From Oscillospiraceae bacterium Zagget6 (GTDB lineage Bacteria; Bacillota; Clostridia; Oscillospirales; Oscillospiraceae), in contig MSHH01000045.1 of the NCBI GenBank assembly GCA_001941075.1, positions 1 through 47,815 of the forward strand: a DNA stretch of 47,815 nt, given 5' to 3'. The translations under genes and the position numbers were made by a program. Positions 26,388 through 35,036 of the stretch are shown here, one piece after another. The first letter of the stretch is position 1, and each line of letters starts with the position of its first letter. Under the pieces are notes generated by a model. That model did no database searches. It was not told the DNA's origin and saw only the letters and a list, made by a program, of their open reading frames with translations.

Positions 26388-28535
26388 TCATTCCCTCTCA
26401 ATCTGTTTCAAATACCAGATGCAGCCCGGTACCTCTCCCCACGCGCCGGGGAGAGGGAGGCCCTGCCGCAGCAGTTGCCCACCGGTGTACTGTGCGCCGT
26501 TCTCGTCTGCGTAAACGGCGTGTTCCTCCAGCCCCTGGAGGGGAAGCCGGGGCCGAAGGCCACCCCCCAGGGCGGTCCCCACGGCGAACACCGCCACCTC
26601 GGTTCGGTCCGGGCTGACGAACATCCAGGCCCCGCCGCTGTCCGCATCATCCGGGGCAATCAGCCGGTACAGGTCGCCGCCCCACACCAGCGCTCCGTGG
26701 GTGCGATACCAGCGAACGTAAACGGCCAGTTCCTGCCGCTCCTCCGGGGAATACCGGGTCAGGTCCAGTTCAAACCCAAAGGTGCCGCTGAGGGCCAGCG
26801 CCATCCGCGCCTCCACCGAGGCGGTGCGCCCGGTGTTGTGGTTGGGGACGGTGGAATAGTGCGCTCCCATGGTGCAAGCTGGATAGAGGTACGAGGTGCC
26901 GTGCTGGATGCCCAGCCGGGAACGGGCGTCGGTGTTATCGCTGCACCAGATTTGGGGAGAGTAGTAGAGCATCCCGCAGTCGTATCGCCCGCCGCCGCTG
27001 GCGCAGTTCTCCAGCAGCAGGTCAGGATAAGTTAGGGTCAGCCGCTGCTGGAGGTCATACAGCCCCAGCACATACCGGTGATAGACCTCCCCCTGGCATT
27101 CCGGCGGTAGCGCCGCGCTGTACACGTTGGACAAACTCCGGTTCATGTCCCACTTCAAGTAGCGGATGGGGCAGCTGTCCAGCAGTGCCCTGAGCTGCTG
27201 CCAGATGCCCTCCCGGACATCCTCACGGCTGATGTCCAGGTTGTACTGATGGCGAATTTCCAGCGTTTCCCGGCCGGGAATCTCCAGCGCCCAATCCGGG
27301 TGCGCCCGATAGAGGTCGCTGTCGGGGCTGACCGCCTCCGGCTCCACCCACAGGCCAAAGTCCAGCCCCAGGGCGTTCAGTTTTTTACAGAGGCCCGGCA
27401 ATCCCTCCGGCAGCTTTCGGGGATCCGCCGTCCAGTCCCCAAGCCCGGCCTCAGTGCCGTTCCGGTTTCGGAACCAGCCGTCGTCCAGCACAAACAGGTC
27501 GATTTCCGTCTCTTTCGCAGCCTGGGCCAATTCCAACAGCTTGTTTTCATCGAAGTCGAAGTAGCAGGCTTCCCAGCTGTTGAGCAGGACAGGCCGGGGC
27601 GTCTCCGGGTCGCTCCAACGGGGCGGCAGCAGGTGCCGCCGGATGGCACTGTGGAACCGGCGGCTCAGTTCCCCCAGGCCCCGGTCAGAAAACACCATCG
27701 CCACCTCCGGCGTGGCAAAGCTCTCCCCCGGTTCCAGCGTCCAGCAGAAGTGCTGGGGGTGGACGCCCATCGTCAGGCGGATGCCTGCCTCGCCCCGCTC
27801 TGCCTGAACGAGAAAGTTTCCGCTGTACACCAGCGCAAAGCCCCAGCAGTCGCCGCAGGTCTCCCCCGTGTCCGGCCTGCACAAAATGGCGGCGGGGTTG
27901 TGGGCGTGGCCGGGGATGCCCCGTGTACTTCCCACGCTCTGCACACCGGAGCAAATGGGCCGCCGCTGGGCCAGGTGTTCCCCAGCCCATACCCCGTCGA
28001 AGGTCATCAAATCCAGTCGCTGTTCCTCGAAATCCAGACACAGGGAACCGGCCTGATGGAGCTTGAGGGGCGCTGCGTTGCGGTTGGTGTAAAGGACGGC
28101 GCGGGTGATGAGATCGCAGTCCTCATACACGCTGTAGAGCAGCTCTGCCTCCAATCCCGCCGCGTCCCGCAGGGTGACAGCCAGCGTCTCCACGCCTGCC
28201 CCCTGCCGGAAGGTGGGCAGACCGGGCAGGGCGTACTTTCCGGGGCGCACCTCCGCCCGAACAAAGCGGAAATCTGCCGCCCTGGACCCGTCGGCGTACT
28301 CCGGGAGGACAGAGGGGAGCCGGTTGTCTCCCAGCCCCGGCCCGGCGCACTCCAACGGGAGCTGGTCGGGCCAGCAGCCGGGGTCAAAGGCGTGGGTGGG
28401 GCGGCTGTCCCACAGGTTTTCTTCGGTGCAGGCGCCGTACCAGCTGTGGCAAAGCCTGCCGTCGGCGTCCACCACCATCTGATAGGTGGTGTGAGCAGTG
28501 TGAAGGGTGATCAGTCCGTTGGAAATGGTCATCAT
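26388..28535 (-). CDS. GH36 alpha-galactosidase
   Basis: A 715-residue cytoplasmic enzyme removing alpha-1,6-galactose side groups from galactomannan fragments. The N-terminal beta-sandwich is followed by the (beta/alpha)8 barrel with LFVLDDGWF, nucleophile Asp463 (KWDMNRS) and acid/base Asp533 (WCSDNTDARSR); ENCASGGGRYDCGML also matches the family. No signal peptide. The start at 28535 is nine bases after GAGG; an earlier in-frame ATG at 28556 lacks a site. Confidence 0.93.
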   Translation of the reverse strand: MMTISNGLITLHTAHTTYQMVVDADGRLCHSWYGACTEENLWDSRPTHAFDPGCWPDQLPLECAGPGLGDNRLPSVLPEYADGSRAADFRFVRAEVRPGKYALPGLPTFRQGAGVETLAVTLRDAAGLEAELLYSVYEDCDLITRAVLYTNRNAAPLKLHQAGSLCLDFEEQRLDLMTFDGVWAGEHLAQRRPICSGVQSVGSTRGIPGHAHNPAAILCRPDTGETCGDCWGFALVYSGNFLVQAERGEAGIRLTMGVHPQHFCWTLEPGESFATPEVAMVFSDRGLGELSRRFHSAIRRHLLPPRWSDPETPRPVLLNSWEACYFDFDENKLLELAQAAKETEIDLFVLDDGWFRNRNGTEAGLGDWTADPRKLPEGLPGLCKKLNALGLDFGLWVEPEAVSPDSDLYRAHPDWALEIPGRETLEIRHQYNLDISREDVREGIWQQLRALLDSCPIRYLKWDMNRSLSNVYSAALPPECQGEVYHRYVLGLYDLQQRLTLTYPDLLLENCASGGGRYDCGMLYYSPQIWCSDNTDARSRLGIQHGTSYLYPACTMGAHYSTVPNHNTGRTASVEARMALALSGTFGFELDLTRYSPEERQELAVYVRWYRTHGALVWGGDLYRLIAPDDADSGGAWMFVSPDRTEVAVFAVGTALGGGLRPRLPLQGLEEHAVYADENGAQYTGGQLLRQGLPLPGAWGEVPGCIWYLKQIERE

Positions 28536-28599
28536 AGGCGTATTCCTCGTTGTCAATGAATTAGCTATTCGCTCTTAGCTTTTAGCTGGGCAGTTTTTT

Positions 28600-28633
28600 C
28601 GTTTTAAGCACCGTGCTTTTCGTCTGCGGCGCT
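28600..28633. repeat. Dispersed repeat, copy 2, first half
   Basis: CGTTTTAAGCACCGTGC and the following TTTTCGTCTGC match the first half of the repeat at 23106-23175. Upstream of it (28561-28590) lie further degenerate TTAGCT units next to the alpha-galactosidase start region. Confidence 0.6.
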
Positions 28634-28690
28634 TCAAAATGGCCGGGTTTCCTCTTCCCTTTTATTGTTGCTGTTTGCTTGCGGCTGGCA

Positions 28691-28731
28691 GCACCTGGCT
28701 AACAGCTAATAGCTAACGGCTAACAGCTAAC
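28691..28731. repeat. Dispersed TAACAGCTAA-type repeat, copy 2, containing the YesL-like stop codon
   Basis: GCACCTGGCTAACAGC and further GCTAA units with a period near ten. Read on the minus strand it encodes the last residues (LAVSR) and the TAG stop of the YesL-like gene. Confidence 0.75.
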
Positions 28732-29429
28732 TTCTCCATTTGTGCAAAGGTTGGACGCATGGAAACCGCCAAAATCAGGCTGGCGGCGCTGCCTCCCGCC
28801 AACAGGAAGAAGGGCAGCAGGTAGACGAACACTGAGAACGCCAGCAGCAGCAGGGCGGGGACCAGCAACGCCAGCACCACAGCCACCAACGTGGTGGGCA
28901 GGTTGGCGGCGGCCAGGGCCAGGGCGTCCCAGAGGACTTCCCGCCCCCGCCGGTACTGGAACCGGCCCAGCAGGGCGAAGCTCCAGGTGGTCGCGCACAG
29001 CCACAGCAGACCGAAGATGACCGCGCCCGCCGTCAGCAGTCCGCCCAGGGCGCTGGCAGTATGTCCGCCGATGTAGAGATCCGCCGCCACCAGCAGGCCA
29101 AAGGCCAACAACGGCAGCCAGAGCTTTGTGACAGCCTTCCACTCCCGCCGGAAAAATCCCAGGAAGTCCCGCCAGACCACAGTGGCTTCCCCGGCGGCCA
29201 TTTTACCGGTGACGTGGAACAGGGCGGCGGTGGAGGCCCCCAGCGTTACCACCGGCAGACAGCATAGCAGCCACAGGAGGTTCAGCACCACCAAATCCCC
29301 CACGGTACCCATGGCCCGGAAAAAAGCGTTGCCGTCAAGCGGCACTTCTGCCCTCAAGGGGCACTTCCGCTGCGCTCCCTGCGGGGCTTTGCCCCTCCCT
29401 GTATCGTTCAGGTTCGTTTTGGTTTTCAT
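28713..29429 (-). CDS. YesL-like (DUF624) membrane protein with an inserted repeat peptide
   Basis: A 238-residue polytopic protein. FFRAMGTVGDLVVLNLLWLL and CCLPVVTLGAS are the DUF624 signature, and several hydrophobic segments follow. Proteins of this family accompany carbohydrate ABC transporters in Gram-positives; their task is not known, but partnership with the permeases is assumed. Two oddities: residues about 10-34 (GRGKAPQGAQRKCPLRAEVPLDGN) are absent from the family pattern and are encoded by a small repeat that also occurs inside the next gene; and the C-terminal LAVSR plus stop is encoded by another dispersed repeat. Confidence 0.85.
   Translation of the reverse strand: MKTKTNLNDTGRGKAPQGAQRKCPLRAEVPLDGNAFFRAMGTVGDLVVLNLLWLLCCLPVVTLGASTAALFHVTGKMAAGEATVVWRDFLGFFRREWKAVTKLWLPLLAFGLLVAADLYIGGHTASALGGLLTAGAVIFGLLWLCATTWSFALLGRFQYRRGREVLWDALALAAANLPTTLVAVVLALLVPALLLLAFSVFVYLLPFFLLAGGSAASLILAVSMRPTFAQMEKLAVSR
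29328..29401. repeat. Small protein-coding repeat inserted in the YesL-like gene
   Basis: The plus strand reads GTTGCCGTCAAGCGGCACTT at one end and GGGGCTTTGCCCCTCCCTG at the other. The middle contains a second, slightly different copy of TCAAGSGGCACTTC and GCGCTCCCTGC. Its reading frame stays open and adds about 24 residues near the N-terminus. A shorter version lies at 29655-29695. Confidence 0.75.
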
Positions 29430-29474
29430 GGGGATTCCTCCTGTCTGCTGCCCTGTATTTTTGATTCCTATTCG

Positions 29475-30698
29475 TTATAGATGGTTCAAATATTGCAGAT
29501 TGTTGTCGATGAGCTGGCGCCGCTGGGCCACGCAGTCCCCGCTCCGCAGGGGGTCGGCAGGGGTGTGGAAAGCGAAGTCCAGCAACCTGTCTACGGTGGT
29601 GGAGGCCACATGGAGCCGGGTGTCGCTGGCCGCATAGTAAATCCAGAGGTTGCCGTTGCCGTCAAGCGGCACTTCCGGGGCTTTGCCCCTCCCTGCCTCC
29701 TCTGCAATGGCCCCGTTGGAAAACACTACGTTGCTGACATCCCCCACCCGCTCCCAGCCCAGGGGCGCCAAGAGGTAGCCGGAGGGTTCGGCGATGACCT
29801 TCCACGGTTCCCGCAGGTCGGTGACGAACACATAGAGGACGTACCGCAGCCCGGCGGCGGTGTTGCGGACCCCGTGGGCGATGTGGAGCCAGCCCCGCTC
29901 CGTCTTGATGGGGGTGGCCCCTTCTCCGTTTTTGGCCTCGGTGACGGTGTGGTAGCGGCGGGGACTGGTGATGAGTTCCTCATCTATGACCGGGTGGGTG
30001 ATGTCCGGGCAGAGGCCGAAGCCGATGCCTCCGCCGCTTCCGGTCTCGATGAAGTCGTCCATAGGCCGGGTATAGAAGGCGTACTGCCCATCCACAAACT
30101 CCGGCAACAAGGCCACGTTCCGCTGCTGAGGGCTGCGCAACGTCACCAGGTTGGGCAGCCGCTCCCAGGTGTCCAAGTCTTTGGTGCGGACGATACCAGC
30201 GGAGGCGACGGCGGCGGACAGGTCATTGACGCTGTCGTCTTTCCGCTCGGAGCAGAACACCCCGTAGATCCACCCGTCCTCATGCCGGGTCAGGCGCATA
30301 TCATAGACGTTGGTCTCCTCCACACCGATGTCAGGCAGGAGGATGGGCTTCTCCCGGAAGCGGAAGCCCTCCACAGGGCTGTCGCTCTCCGCCACGGCGA
30401 AAAAGCTCTTGCGGTCGTTGCCTTCCACCCGGACCACCAGGCAGTATTTTCCGTTCAGATAGATGGCCCCGGCGTTCATCACGGCGTTGACCCCCAGCCG
30501 TTCCATGAAATAGGGATTGGTGGCAGGGTTCAGGTCATACCGCCACTCCAGAGGAACGTGGTCGCGGGTGAGGACCGGGTTCTCCCAGCGGTCATAAATG
30601 CCGTTGTAGAAGTCGGTTTTGCGGTTTTTTCGGCTCAACAGGGCCTCCTGTCGCTCCTTCTGATGCAGGTATTCGGGATGGAGCTTATACGATGACAT
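29475..30698 (-). CDS. GH130 subfamily 1 phosphorylase (4-O-beta-D-mannosyl-D-glucose phosphorylase type)
   Basis: A 407-residue five-blade propeller enzyme. [26 protein letters not shown] is the GH130_1 pattern, and NVYDMRLTR carries the catalytic Asp. Phosphorolysis of mannosyl-glucose gives mannose 1-phosphate and glucose. The preceding gene is a 2-epimerase, the classical partner that converts mannobiose to mannosyl-glucose; the two genes overlap by 14 bases. GAGGAGGAATCC stands before the ATG. Residues about 335-348 ([14 protein letters not shown]) interrupt the expected NGAIAEE...[13 protein letters not shown] strand and are encoded by a small repeat that also entered the YesL-like gene; the insertion lies in a surface loop by family comparison, and catalytic residues are untouched. 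Confidence 0.92.
   Translation of the reverse strand: MSSYKLHPEYLHQKERQEALLSRKNRKTDFYNGIYDRWENPVLTRDHVPLEWRYDLNPATNPYFMERLGVNAVMNAGAIYLNGKYCLVVRVEGNDRKSFFAVAESDSPVEGFRFREKPILLPDIGVEETNVYDMRLTRHEDGWIYGVFCSERKDDSVNDLSAAVASAGIVRTKDLDTWERLPNLVTLRSPQQRNVALLPEFVDGQYAFYTRPMDDFIETGSGGGIGFGLCPDITHPVIDEELITSPRRYHTVTEAKNGEGATPIKTERGWLHIAHGVRNTAAGLRYVLYVFVTDLREPWKVIAEPSGYLLAPLGWERVGDVSNVVFSNGAIAEEAGRGKAPEVPLDGNGNLWIYYAASDTRLHVASTTVDRLLDFAFHTPADPLRSGDCVAQRRQLIDNNLQYLNHL
29655..29695. repeat. Small protein-coding repeat inserted in the GH130_1 gene
   Basis: GTTGCCGTCAAGCGGCACTT then CCGGGGCTTTGCCCCTCCCT: the two ends of the repeat at 29328-29401 without its middle part. In frame it encodes [13 protein letters not shown] in the same frame and orientation as in the YesL-like gene. 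Confidence 0.75.
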
Positions 30699-31866
30699 CA
30701 GGATTCCTCCTCATTAGTTCCAGGCACATCCGCCCGTTGTGATAGGGGCATTTCCACGGCTCCGCGATGGGCTTGCGGTGGGGCGTGCCGTGTTTGTCTA
30801 CGCTCCAGAACCACTCGCTGCCGGGGCGTTTGTCCACCATCACGCGGCAAATGTACTGGTAAATGTCCGCCGCCGCGTCCCGGTACTTCGTTTCCTCCGG
30901 GTGCTTCTGCCACTGGTTCACGAAGCCCAGAACCGCCTCCGCCTGCACCCACCAGACCCGGTCAGTGTCCACCACGCCCCGGTCACACTCAGTCGCCAGG
31001 GAGTGGTTTCGGTAGGCGGTCTGATAGATTTTGTTCGCCAGAGCGTGGTCGATGGTGTGAATTTCCGCAGCCAGCGCCGGGTCGTTCATCAGTTCACAGC
31101 CCCAGTCGATGAGCCAGCTGCACTCAATATCGTGGCCGTAGCTGTGCAGGTCAATGAGGGAGTGATAGTGTTCGTCGAAGAACACCCGGAGGCGGTGGGT
31201 GGTGGGGTCATAAATTTTCTCCCGGTAGAGGGCCAGAATATGCCCCATGGCCTGTTTTACCACCGGTGCGCCGTTGGCCTGATACAGTCCGGCGTAGCCC
31301 TCAAAAACGTGGAGGAGGGTGTTCATGGTGCGGGCGGCCAGCACACCGTTTTCGCTGAGCTTGTCGTTGGGGGCGCTCTGCCAGTCCACGGTGAAAGCCT
31401 CCAGATAGCCCTCGTCGTCGGTGCAGTGGTGCTCCACCAGCTCGAACAGCTCCCACGCCCTGGAAAGGGCGTCGGGGTTTTCCGTCAGCCGGTAGTAGGC
31501 GGACAGGGCGTAGATGGCAAACGCCTGGTTATAGGTGTGCTTGGTGGTGTCCAGGGGCTTGCCGTCATAGGTCACGCTCCAGTAGACGCCGCCGTTCGTC
31601 CAGTCCCAGCACCGGCTTGTCAGAAAAGTATAGGCGTGGTCGGCCTCCCGGCACAAATCCTCCCGGCCAGTGAGAATCGCCGCCTCAGAGAAGAACCACA
31701 GGATGCGGCTGTTCAGGATGCAGCCCTTCTCCGCCTGCCGGTTCACGCACAGGTCGTAGTCCATCAGGCCGTAGTAGCCGCCGTATTCGTCGTCCCGCAG
31801 AGCCTTCCAAAAGGGGATAATGGTCTGTTCCAGCATGGTTCGGGCGGCGTTTGCAATGCTTGGCAT
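30685..31866 (-). CDS. N-acylglucosamine 2-epimerase family enzyme, probable cellobiose/mannobiose 2-epimerase
   Basis: A 393-residue (alpha/alpha)6-barrel enzyme. Features: [48 protein letters not shown] with the catalytic His, [25 protein letters not shown], and [15 protein letters not shown] near the end, all matching cellobiose 2-epimerases. In mannan loci this enzyme turns beta-1,4-mannobiose into mannosyl-glucose for GH130_1. The start at 31866 follows GGAGGA; longer frames reaching 32220 lie over the neighbouring GH130 gene and are not real. Confidence 0.92.
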   Translation of the reverse strand: MPSIANAARTMLEQTIIPFWKALRDDEYGGYYGLMDYDLCVNRQAEKGCILNSRILWFFSEAAILTGREDLCREADHAYTFLTSRCWDWTNGGVYWSVTYDGKPLDTTKHTYNQAFAIYALSAYYRLTENPDALSRAWELFELVEHHCTDDEGYLEAFTVDWQSAPNDKLSENGVLAARTMNTLLHVFEGYAGLYQANGAPVVKQAMGHILALYREKIYDPTTHRLRVFFDEHYHSLIDLHSYGHDIECSWLIDWGCELMNDPALAAEIHTIDHALANKIYQTAYRNHSLATECDRGVVDTDRVWWVQAEAVLGFVNQWQKHPEETKYRDAAADIYQYICRVMVDKRPGSEWFWSVDKHGTPHRKPIAEPWKCPYHNGRMCLELMRRNPDVIV

Positions 31867-31880
31867 ATCGTTCCTCCGGT

Positions 31881-32903
31881 TCAGCGAACGCCCAACTCCC
31901 CGTCCTCTGGGGAGAGGTCGCTGTGTGCTTTGATGTAATCCACCACCCGGTCGGCGGTGGTGAAGGCCATGCCTACATAGCTGTCGGCGCAGCCATAGTA
32001 GAGGGCGATGCGGCCCGTTGCGCTGTCCTGGAGGGTGGCGCAGGGGAAGCAGACGTTGGGCACAAACCCCCGCTCCTCGTACCACGCCTCCGGCGTCAGG
32101 AGGAAGGTCTTGCAGCGGTAAAGGACCTTGCTGGGTTCGTCCCGGTCCAGGATGGCTCCGCCGATGGAGTAGACGTAGCCATTGCAGGTGCCGGTGACGC
32201 CGTGGTAGAACAGCAGCCAACCCTCACTGGTCTCGATGGGGGCGGCTCCGCCTCCCACCTTCACGTTTTCCCACCAGTGGTCGCCTCGTTTCCCCATGAC
32301 ATGGCGGTGACGGCCCCAAAACTCCATGTCGGGGCTTTGGCTCAGGAAGATGTCCCCAAAGGGGGTGTGGCCGGAGTCACTGGGCCGGGAGAGCAGGGTG
32401 TACAGCCCACCGATGCGCCGGGGGAACAGCACCGCGTTGCGGTTGAAGGGGATAAACGGGTTTTCCAGCCGGGTAAAGGTCTGGAAGTCGGTTGTTTTCG
32501 CCATGCCGATGGAGGCCCCGTAGAAGTCCTGGCACCAGATGATATAATAGGTGTCCTCCACCTTGACCAGCCGGGGGTCGTAGGCGTAAGGGGGCAGGAA
32601 CGGCTCGCCCTTTTCGTTGACGAAGGGAATTTTCTCCCCGTCAAAGGTCCAGCGGATACCGTCGGCGCTGCGACCCAGGTAGATAAAGGGGACGCCGTCG
32701 GTCTGTTCCCCCCGGAACACCCCGATGTAGCCCTCCCCGTAGGGAGCCACAGCGCTGTTGAATACCCGCGCCAAACCGGGGGCGGGGTTCCGCCCAATGA
32801 TGGGGTTTTCGGTGCAGCGCCACAGGGGAGAGTTGGAAGCGGCGGGCGGCTCCTGCCAGGGGATGCCCGGTAATGCGCCGCAGTATAGTTTGACTTGATT
32901 CAA
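31881..32903 (-). CDS. GH130 subfamily 2 phosphorylase (beta-1,4-mannooligosaccharide phosphorylase type), TTG start
   Basis: A 340-residue propeller enzyme. NPAPGLARVFNSAVAPYGEGYIGVFRGE, the catalytic Asp region PPYAYDPRLVKVED, and WWENVKVGGGAAPIETSEGWLLFYHGV fit GH130_2, which shortens mannooligosaccharides from the non-reducing end with release of mannose 1-phosphate. The start codon is TTG, seven bases after AGGTG of a strong ribosome site (AGAGGTGAT). It is the first enzyme gene after the transporter genes, and is separated from them by two stem-loops. Confidence 0.92.
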   Translation of the reverse strand: MNQVKLYCGALPGIPWQEPPAASNSPLWRCTENPIIGRNPAPGLARVFNSAVAPYGEGYIGVFRGEQTDGVPFIYLGRSADGIRWTFDGEKIPFVNEKGEPFLPPYAYDPRLVKVEDTYYIIWCQDFYGASIGMAKTTDFQTFTRLENPFIPFNRNAVLFPRRIGGLYTLLSRPSDSGHTPFGDIFLSQSPDMEFWGRHRHVMGKRGDHWWENVKVGGGAAPIETSEGWLLFYHGVTGTCNGYVYSIGGAILDRDEPSKVLYRCKTFLLTPEAWYEERGFVPNVCFPCATLQDSATGRIALYYGCADSYVGMAFTTADRVVDYIKAHSDLSPEDGELGVR

Positions 32904-32932
32904 AAGGAATCACCTCTTGTCCGTTTTGTGGT

Positions 32933-32974
32933 GCTGCCGCTCCCGTGAGGGACAAACCCGACAGGAGCGGCAGC
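32933..32974 (-). other. Intercistronic stem-loop 1 between permease and GH130_2 genes
   Basis: GCTGCCGCTCC and GGAGCGGCAGC are perfect 11-bp arms around a 20-base loop, without a strong T-run. Likely attenuates transcription or protects the upstream transporter mRNA. Confidence 0.65.
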
Positions 32975-33023
32975 GGTTTTAGAGGAGAAATGAAAATGAA
33001 GAAAATAGAATGCGTTGGGGTGT

Positions 33024-33052
33024 GGCGGAGCCTGGTTTCCCAGGCCCCGCCG
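33024..33052 (-). other. Intercistronic stem-loop 2 between permease and GH130_2 genes
   Basis: GGCGGGGCCTGG and CCAGGCTCCGCC (minus strand) form a near-perfect 12-bp stem with a GAAA-like loop, 40 bases after the permease stop. Together with the neighbour it forms a strong transcript boundary. Confidence 0.65.
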
Positions 33053-33092
33053 GAGGAAGAAAGAACATGAAGGAGAAAAAAGCGGGTGTAAA

Positions 33093-33944
33093 TTAACCTT
33101 TGACCGCGCCGGCGGCGAGTCCGCCGTAGATCTGCTTCTGACACAGGAGGAACACGATCAAAATGGGGATAATTGTAATCAGTACGCCTGCGCAGATGTA
33201 GTTGTACTGGTTGCCGTATGGCCCGGTGAAAGTGTACAGGGCGGTGGAAATGGTTTTCAAATTGGCGTTTTGCAGGTACAGGTTGGACATATAGTATTCG
33301 TTGTACACGCTGACGCCCTTCAAAATGCAACTGGTGACGATGGCGGGTTTCAGCAGGGGGAACAGGATTTTGAAGAAGATGCCGAAGTAAGTGCAGCCGT
33401 CCAAAATCGCGCTCTCGTCCAGGCTGGTGGGCAGGTTCTCGAAGAACTGCAAGAAGATGTAGATGGAGATAATATCGGTGCCACAGAGGACGATGATATA
33501 GCCGTACAGGTGGTTGATGAGGCCCAGGGAGTACATGATCTGATAGACCGTGACCTGGGTGGCGATGCCGGGGATCAGCGAGGCGAAGGTGAACAGGTTG
33601 TCGATGAGCCCGTGACCGGGGAACCGGAACCGGTTCAGGATATAGGCCAGCATGGAGCTGAACAGGATGGACAGAGTCAGCACCACCACCAGCACAATGC
33701 CAGTGTTCAAAAAGCAGCGGCCCATGTTGGCCTTGGTGAAGGCCACAACGAAGTTCTCCAAATAGGTCCAGTGTTCGGGGAAGTCCAGCACCGAGGTGGC
33801 GGCGTACTCGTCGTTGGTCTTGAAGGCGGTGAACACGCACACCACCACCGGCACCAGCGCGATGATGGACGCGCCGATGAGCATGACGTACTGGAAGATG
33901 CTGAACAGGATGTCGCCAAGCTTCATATGTTTCAGCTTGCTCAT
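33093..33944 (-). CDS. Carbohydrate ABC transporter permease (MalG/AraQ type)
   Basis: A 283-residue membrane protein with an N-terminal segment YVMLIGASIIALVPVVVCVFTAFK and the C-terminal EAA loop LDESAILDGCTYFGIFFKILFPLLKPA. Ends VLLCQKQIYGGLAAGAVKG, typical of the MalG-type partner. Its ATG overlaps the TGA of the MalF-type gene by four bases. With the MalF-type subunit it imports mannooligosaccharides. No ATPase gene lies in the locus; as in many Gram-positives a shared MsmK-type ATPase encoded elsewhere is presumably used. Confidence 0.93.
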   Translation of the reverse strand: MSKLKHMKLGDILFSIFQYVMLIGASIIALVPVVVCVFTAFKTNDEYAATSVLDFPEHWTYLENFVVAFTKANMGRCFLNTGIVLVVVLTLSILFSSMLAYILNRFRFPGHGLIDNLFTFASLIPGIATQVTVYQIMYSLGLINHLYGYIIVLCGTDIISIYIFLQFFENLPTSLDESAILDGCTYFGIFFKILFPLLKPAIVTSCILKGVSVYNEYYMSNLYLQNANLKTISTALYTFTGPYGNQYNYICAGVLITIIPILIVFLLCQKQIYGGLAAGAVKG

Positions 33945-34948
33945 ACCGGGGCCACCTCCTTTTTCTGCTTGCGGGCGGCTTTGGCAGCCTTGCGCTGGCG
34001 CTTGGCTTCAGCGGCGGCCTCCGGGTCGTCCGCACCGTCAGTAAAGACGTACTTAAAGAACAGCTTCTGGGCCACGGTACACAGCACGATGATGGCCAGC
34101 AGCACGATTGCCATAGCGCAGGCCAGACCGACCTTCTGGTTTTCGTGAGCCAGGCGGTTCATGATGACGAAGTAGGTGCCGGTGCCCATGGTGCCGTTGG
34201 TGATGACGTAGGGTGGCTCGAAGGCGGACAGGGAGCCGCTGATGGAGAGAATCAGGTTCAGGACGATGATGGTCTTGATGGAGGGCAGGATGATGTAGCG
34301 GAATTTCTGCCACTTGCCAGCGCCGTCCAGGTCGGCGGCCTCATAGAGGTCGTTGTCCACGGACATCATCGCGCCCAGGAACAGCACCATGTTCTGGCCG
34401 GTGTAGCGCCACACGGAGGTGGCCACCAGGGAGATGTTGTTGATGCTCTGGTTCTGGAGCCAATAGGGGATGTCCTCCAGATCCATGCCGAACATCATCA
34501 AAATGGTGTCCAGCACGTAGCCGCGGGAGTAGAAGAACTTGAAGATAAAGCCCACGGCGATGCCGCAGATCAGGTAGGGGAAGAACATACAGGCTTTGTA
34601 GACGCCTGCGCCCTTCACCTTGAACACCATCAGGGAGGCGAAGAACAGCGCCAGGCCCAGCTGCACCACAGCGCCGCCCATGTAGTACAGGGAGACGGCC
34701 AGGGAGCCGAAGCACTCGGAGCGGGTGAACACCTCTAAATAGTTTTTCAGGCCCACAAATTTGCCACTGTCCAGATACGTCCGGTCGTAGAAGCTGAACT
34801 GGATCATCTTGATGAAGGGAACGTAGGTGAACACGATCAGCAGGGCCATGGGGAGGATCATAAAGCAGAAGATGACCAGCTTGCGCTGCACCCTGCCGTC
34901 GTGAAAAAACTGCAAGGGCGACTTTTGTTCTGCTACGATAGCATTCAT
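33941..34948 (-). CDS. Carbohydrate ABC transporter permease (MalF/UgpA type)
   Basis: A 335-residue membrane protein with FCFMILPMALLIVFTYVPFIKMIQFSFYD, and the EAA loop YEAADLDGAGKWQKFRYIILPSIK. The start at 34948 (MNAIVAEQ) follows GGAGG by seven bases; longer frames to 35110 run into the binding-protein gene. An arginine/lysine-rich, Ala-rich C-terminal tail follows the last membrane segment. It pairs with the MalG-type permease. Confidence 0.93.
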   Translation of the reverse strand: MNAIVAEQKSPLQFFHDGRVQRKLVIFCFMILPMALLIVFTYVPFIKMIQFSFYDRTYLDSGKFVGLKNYLEVFTRSECFGSLAVSLYYMGGAVVQLGLALFFASLMVFKVKGAGVYKACMFFPYLICGIAVGFIFKFFYSRGYVLDTILMMFGMDLEDIPYWLQNQSINNISLVATSVWRYTGQNMVLFLGAMMSVDNDLYEAADLDGAGKWQKFRYIILPSIKTIIVLNLILSISGSLSAFEPPYVITNGTMGTGTYFVIMNRLAHENQKVGLACAMAIVLLAIIVLCTVAQKLFFKYVFTDGADDPEAAAEAKRQRKAAKAARKQKKEVAPV

Positions 34949-34976
34949 GAAAAAACCTCCTGTCTTTTCGGGTTGT

Positions 34977-35009
34977 GGGCGGGCGGCCCAGGGAGACGGA
35001 CGCCCGCCC
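34977..35009 (-). other. Stem-loop between binding-protein and permease genes
   Basis: GGGCGGGCG and CGCCCGCCC are perfect 9-bp arms, 28 bases after the binding-protein stop codon. As in the liv operon, it probably sets a higher level for the binding protein. Confidence 0.65.
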
Positions 35010-35036
35010 CTGTGTGTTATCTCAGGCAGGAAAGGC

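Noticed and set aside
31867-32220. 118-codon N-terminal extension of the 2-epimerase frame
   Set aside because: It overlaps the GH130_2 gene out of frame and is Arg/Pro/Leu-rich; the ATG at 31866 has a good ribosome site.
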